A stretch of DNA of 6,909 nucleotides from Nitrospirota bacterium. Its GTDB lineage: Bacteria; Nitrospirota; Thermodesulfovibrionia; UBA6902; DSMQ01. Shown here in pieces: positions 6,179 to 6,909 of the stretch. The notes beneath the pieces are model-generated. The model saw only the letters and a list, made by a program, of their open reading frames with translations, did not search any database and had not been told where the DNA came from. The DNA lies in contig JACQZD010000190.1 in assembly GCA_016207865.1 (NCBI GenBank), positions 1 to 6,909 on the forward strand. Direction: 5' to 3'. Every line of letters begins with the position of its first letter. Position 1 is the first letter of the stretch. A program made the position numbers and the translations under genes.

Positions 6179-6238
6179 GGATGAAGGTTGAAGGTTGAGA
6201 TTCTTTACTCACATTACACGTTACGCATTACGCATTAC
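6179..6238. repeat. Heptad-periodic intergenic repeat, copy 3
   Basis: Three heptads GGATGAA, GGTTGAA and GGTTGAG run in phase at 6179-6199. After an 11-nt spacer, four heptads of consensus GCATTAC (first two ACATTAC and ACGTTAC) run in phase at 6211-6238, ending where the panD Shine-Dalgarno begins. The first block is the same unit type as at 1736-1749; the second block differs from the TTAACTG units there. Each first-block unit carries TGA and, read on the minus strand, each second-block unit carries TAA, so all frames are closed in both directions. Confidence 0.8.
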
Positions 6239-6242
6239 GGAG
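6239..6242 (+). promoter_or_regulatory. panD ribosome-binding site
   Basis: GGAG at 6239-6242 lies 7 nt before the panD ATG at 6250 and directly abuts the last GCATTAC heptad. It supports the start chosen and contrasts with glmS, where the repeat leaves no visible Shine-Dalgarno. Confidence 0.7.
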
Positions 6243-6249
6243 TTTTATC

Positions 6250-6600
6250 ATGCTGAGGTGCATGCTCAGGTCCAAGATACATATGGCTACGGTTACGGAC
6301 TCCAACATCAATTACGAGGGCAGCCTGACCGTTGATGAGACAATACTTATTTCCGCAGGCATAAGACCGTATGAACAGGTTATGATAAGCAATCTTAACA
6401 ATGGAGAAAGATTTGAAACCTATGTAATCCCCGGCAAAAAAGGCTCCGGAACGATATGCCTGAATGGTCCAACCGCAAGAAAGGGGATTACAGGAGACAG
6501 GATAATCATCTTCTGCTATGAATACTATACGGAAGATGAGCTCAAAAAATTTTCCCCGAAAATTATCAGGCTTAACTCAGGAAATAAAATAATTGAATGA
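6250..6600 (+). CDS. panD: Aspartate 1-decarboxylase (pyruvoyl-dependent)
   Basis: PanD decarboxylates L-aspartate to beta-alanine, the precursor joined to pantoate in pantothenate (coenzyme A) synthesis. It is made as an inactive pi-protein that cleaves itself between G24 and S25, turning S25 into the pyruvoyl group. Here the site reads YEGSLTVD with G24 and S25 at exactly the usual numbers. K9, R54, Y58 and N72 (in LNGPTA) also fall at the standard positions, so the enzyme should be active. At 116 residues the length is close to that usual for the family. A GGAG 7 nt upstream supports the start. It follows gatC after 76 nt filled with heptad repeats, with no clear promoter between, so cotranscription with pcrA-gatC is likely. 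No other pantothenate gene is nearby. The stop codon lies inside the terminator stem. Confidence 0.96.
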   Translation: MLRCMLRSKIHMATVTDSNINYEGSLTVDETILISAGIRPYEQVMISNLNNGERFETYVIPGKKGSGTICLNGPTARKGITGDRIIIFCYEYYTEDELKKFSPKIIRLNSGNKIIE

Positions 6601-6638
6601 AAAAGGGTCAAGGATAGAATTTCCTTGACCCTTTTTCA
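6598..6638. terminator. Intrinsic terminator after panD, probably bidirectional
   Basis: A 17-bp perfect stem (6598-6614 with 6622-6638) closes a 7-nt loop, TAGAATT. The core is GGGTCAAGGA paired with TCCTTGACCC, flanked by an A-tract on the left and a T-tract on the right. Each strand therefore reads as hairpin plus U-run. It lies between convergent genes, so it can end both the panD operon and the minus-strand isomerase gene. The outer pairs include the panD TGA. Confidence 0.93.
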
Positions 6639-6670
6639 TTCCCATTGCTGCTATTCTTTACGTATTATTA

Positions 6671-6739
6671 TTCCCCGGTCTTTCCGTGGGGCGGAGTCTG
6701 AGGCACTTCGGCCTTTGGTATTTCTACTGCTTCAAGCGC
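6671..6739 (-). other. In-frame extension beyond the amber codon of the isomerase gene
   Basis: After the TAG at 6742-6740 the same frame stays open for 23 codons, starting ALEAVEIP and ending HGKTGE, then meets two TAA codons in a row (6670-6665). The extension is proline-rich and reads smoothly from the upstream sequence. The tandem ochre stops look like a natural gene end, so this may be the original C-terminal tail, cut off by a nonsense change or a base error. It lies outside the prolyl isomerase domain. Confidence 0.45.
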
Positions 6740-6909
6740 CTATTTATCAATATTCAGCTTGGCTTCTTTCTTTAAGTCCTCAATCATAGTGTCAAAGATG
6801 TCTTTTTGCTTTTCAGCCATCAGACGCCTCTTGACAGCTTCCTTAATTTGATCAAAAGCAAGCTGTGTGCCTTCCTTTTTCCCGGTAACTTTTATGATGT
6901 GATAGCCGA
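6740..6909 (-). CDS. Parvulin (PpiC/SurA-type) peptidyl-prolyl isomerase, C-terminal part
   Basis: Only the last 55 complete codons are in the window; the gene runs off the right edge. The opening GYHIIKVTGKKEG is the typical last strand of a parvulin domain (the two preceding bases would fit a Phe codon, giving the usual FGYHIIKV). It is followed by a long charged helix (about AFDQIKEAVKRRLMAEKQ and on to LKKEAKLNID), as in SurA/PrsA-like chaperones that fold exported proteins. Such proteins usually carry a signal peptide and an N-terminal chaperone domain, which cannot be checked here. The frame ends at TAG (6742-6740), but coding-like sequence continues beyond. It converges on panD across the shared terminator. 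Confidence 0.8.
   Translation of the reverse strand, partial: GYHIIKVTGKKEGTQLAFDQIKEAVKRRLMAEKQKDIFDTMIEDLKKEAKLNIDK

Overview
The window reads as a stretch of bacterial chromosome carrying housekeeping genes. It has moderate G+C, tight operon-style spacing, Shine-Dalgarno sites and one strong intrinsic terminator. Protein style and gene neighbourhood suggest an uncultured Nitrospirota (Thermodesulfovibrio-like) or deltaproteobacterial lineage, probably from a metagenome assembly. That placement is inference from memory of such sequences, not a search result. I see no phage, plasmid, CRISPR or defence-system gene.

Layout. Positions 1-77 hold a short heptad-repeat gap and perhaps the last codons of an upstream gene. 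Positions 78-3627 (+ strand) hold a two-TM DUF502 membrane protein, a GlmU-type UDP-GlcNAc pyrophosphorylase lacking its acetyltransferase half, and a full-length GlmS. GlmS makes glucosamine-6-phosphate and GlmU makes UDP-GlcNAc, so this is the cell-wall amino-sugar pathway. DUF502 is coupled to glmU by a 4-nt overlap. Positions 3628-3796 are a non-coding gap with two related hairpin units and a candidate promoter. Positions 3797-5901 encode a PcrA/UvrD helicase broken into two pieces by an apparent 1-nt frameshift. gatC (5901-6173) overlaps the helicase stop by one base. After a second heptad-repeat gap comes panD (6250-6600), whose stop codon lies in a strong, nearly symmetrical terminator. 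From the right edge a convergent minus-strand gene enters, the C-terminus of a parvulin-type prolyl isomerase with an in-frame amber codon 23 codons before a double ochre stop.

The most interesting signals are not a new gene system. They are (1) a GlmU that stops inside the left-handed beta-helix, (2) 7-bp-periodic repeats in three gaps in which most or all units carry a stop codon, so that reading frames are closed, one of them overlapping the stop of the shortened glmU, (3) a hairpin that would hide the glmU ribosome-binding site, and (4) two apparent coding lesions (helicase frameshift, amber codon) that may be real or may be assembly errors.
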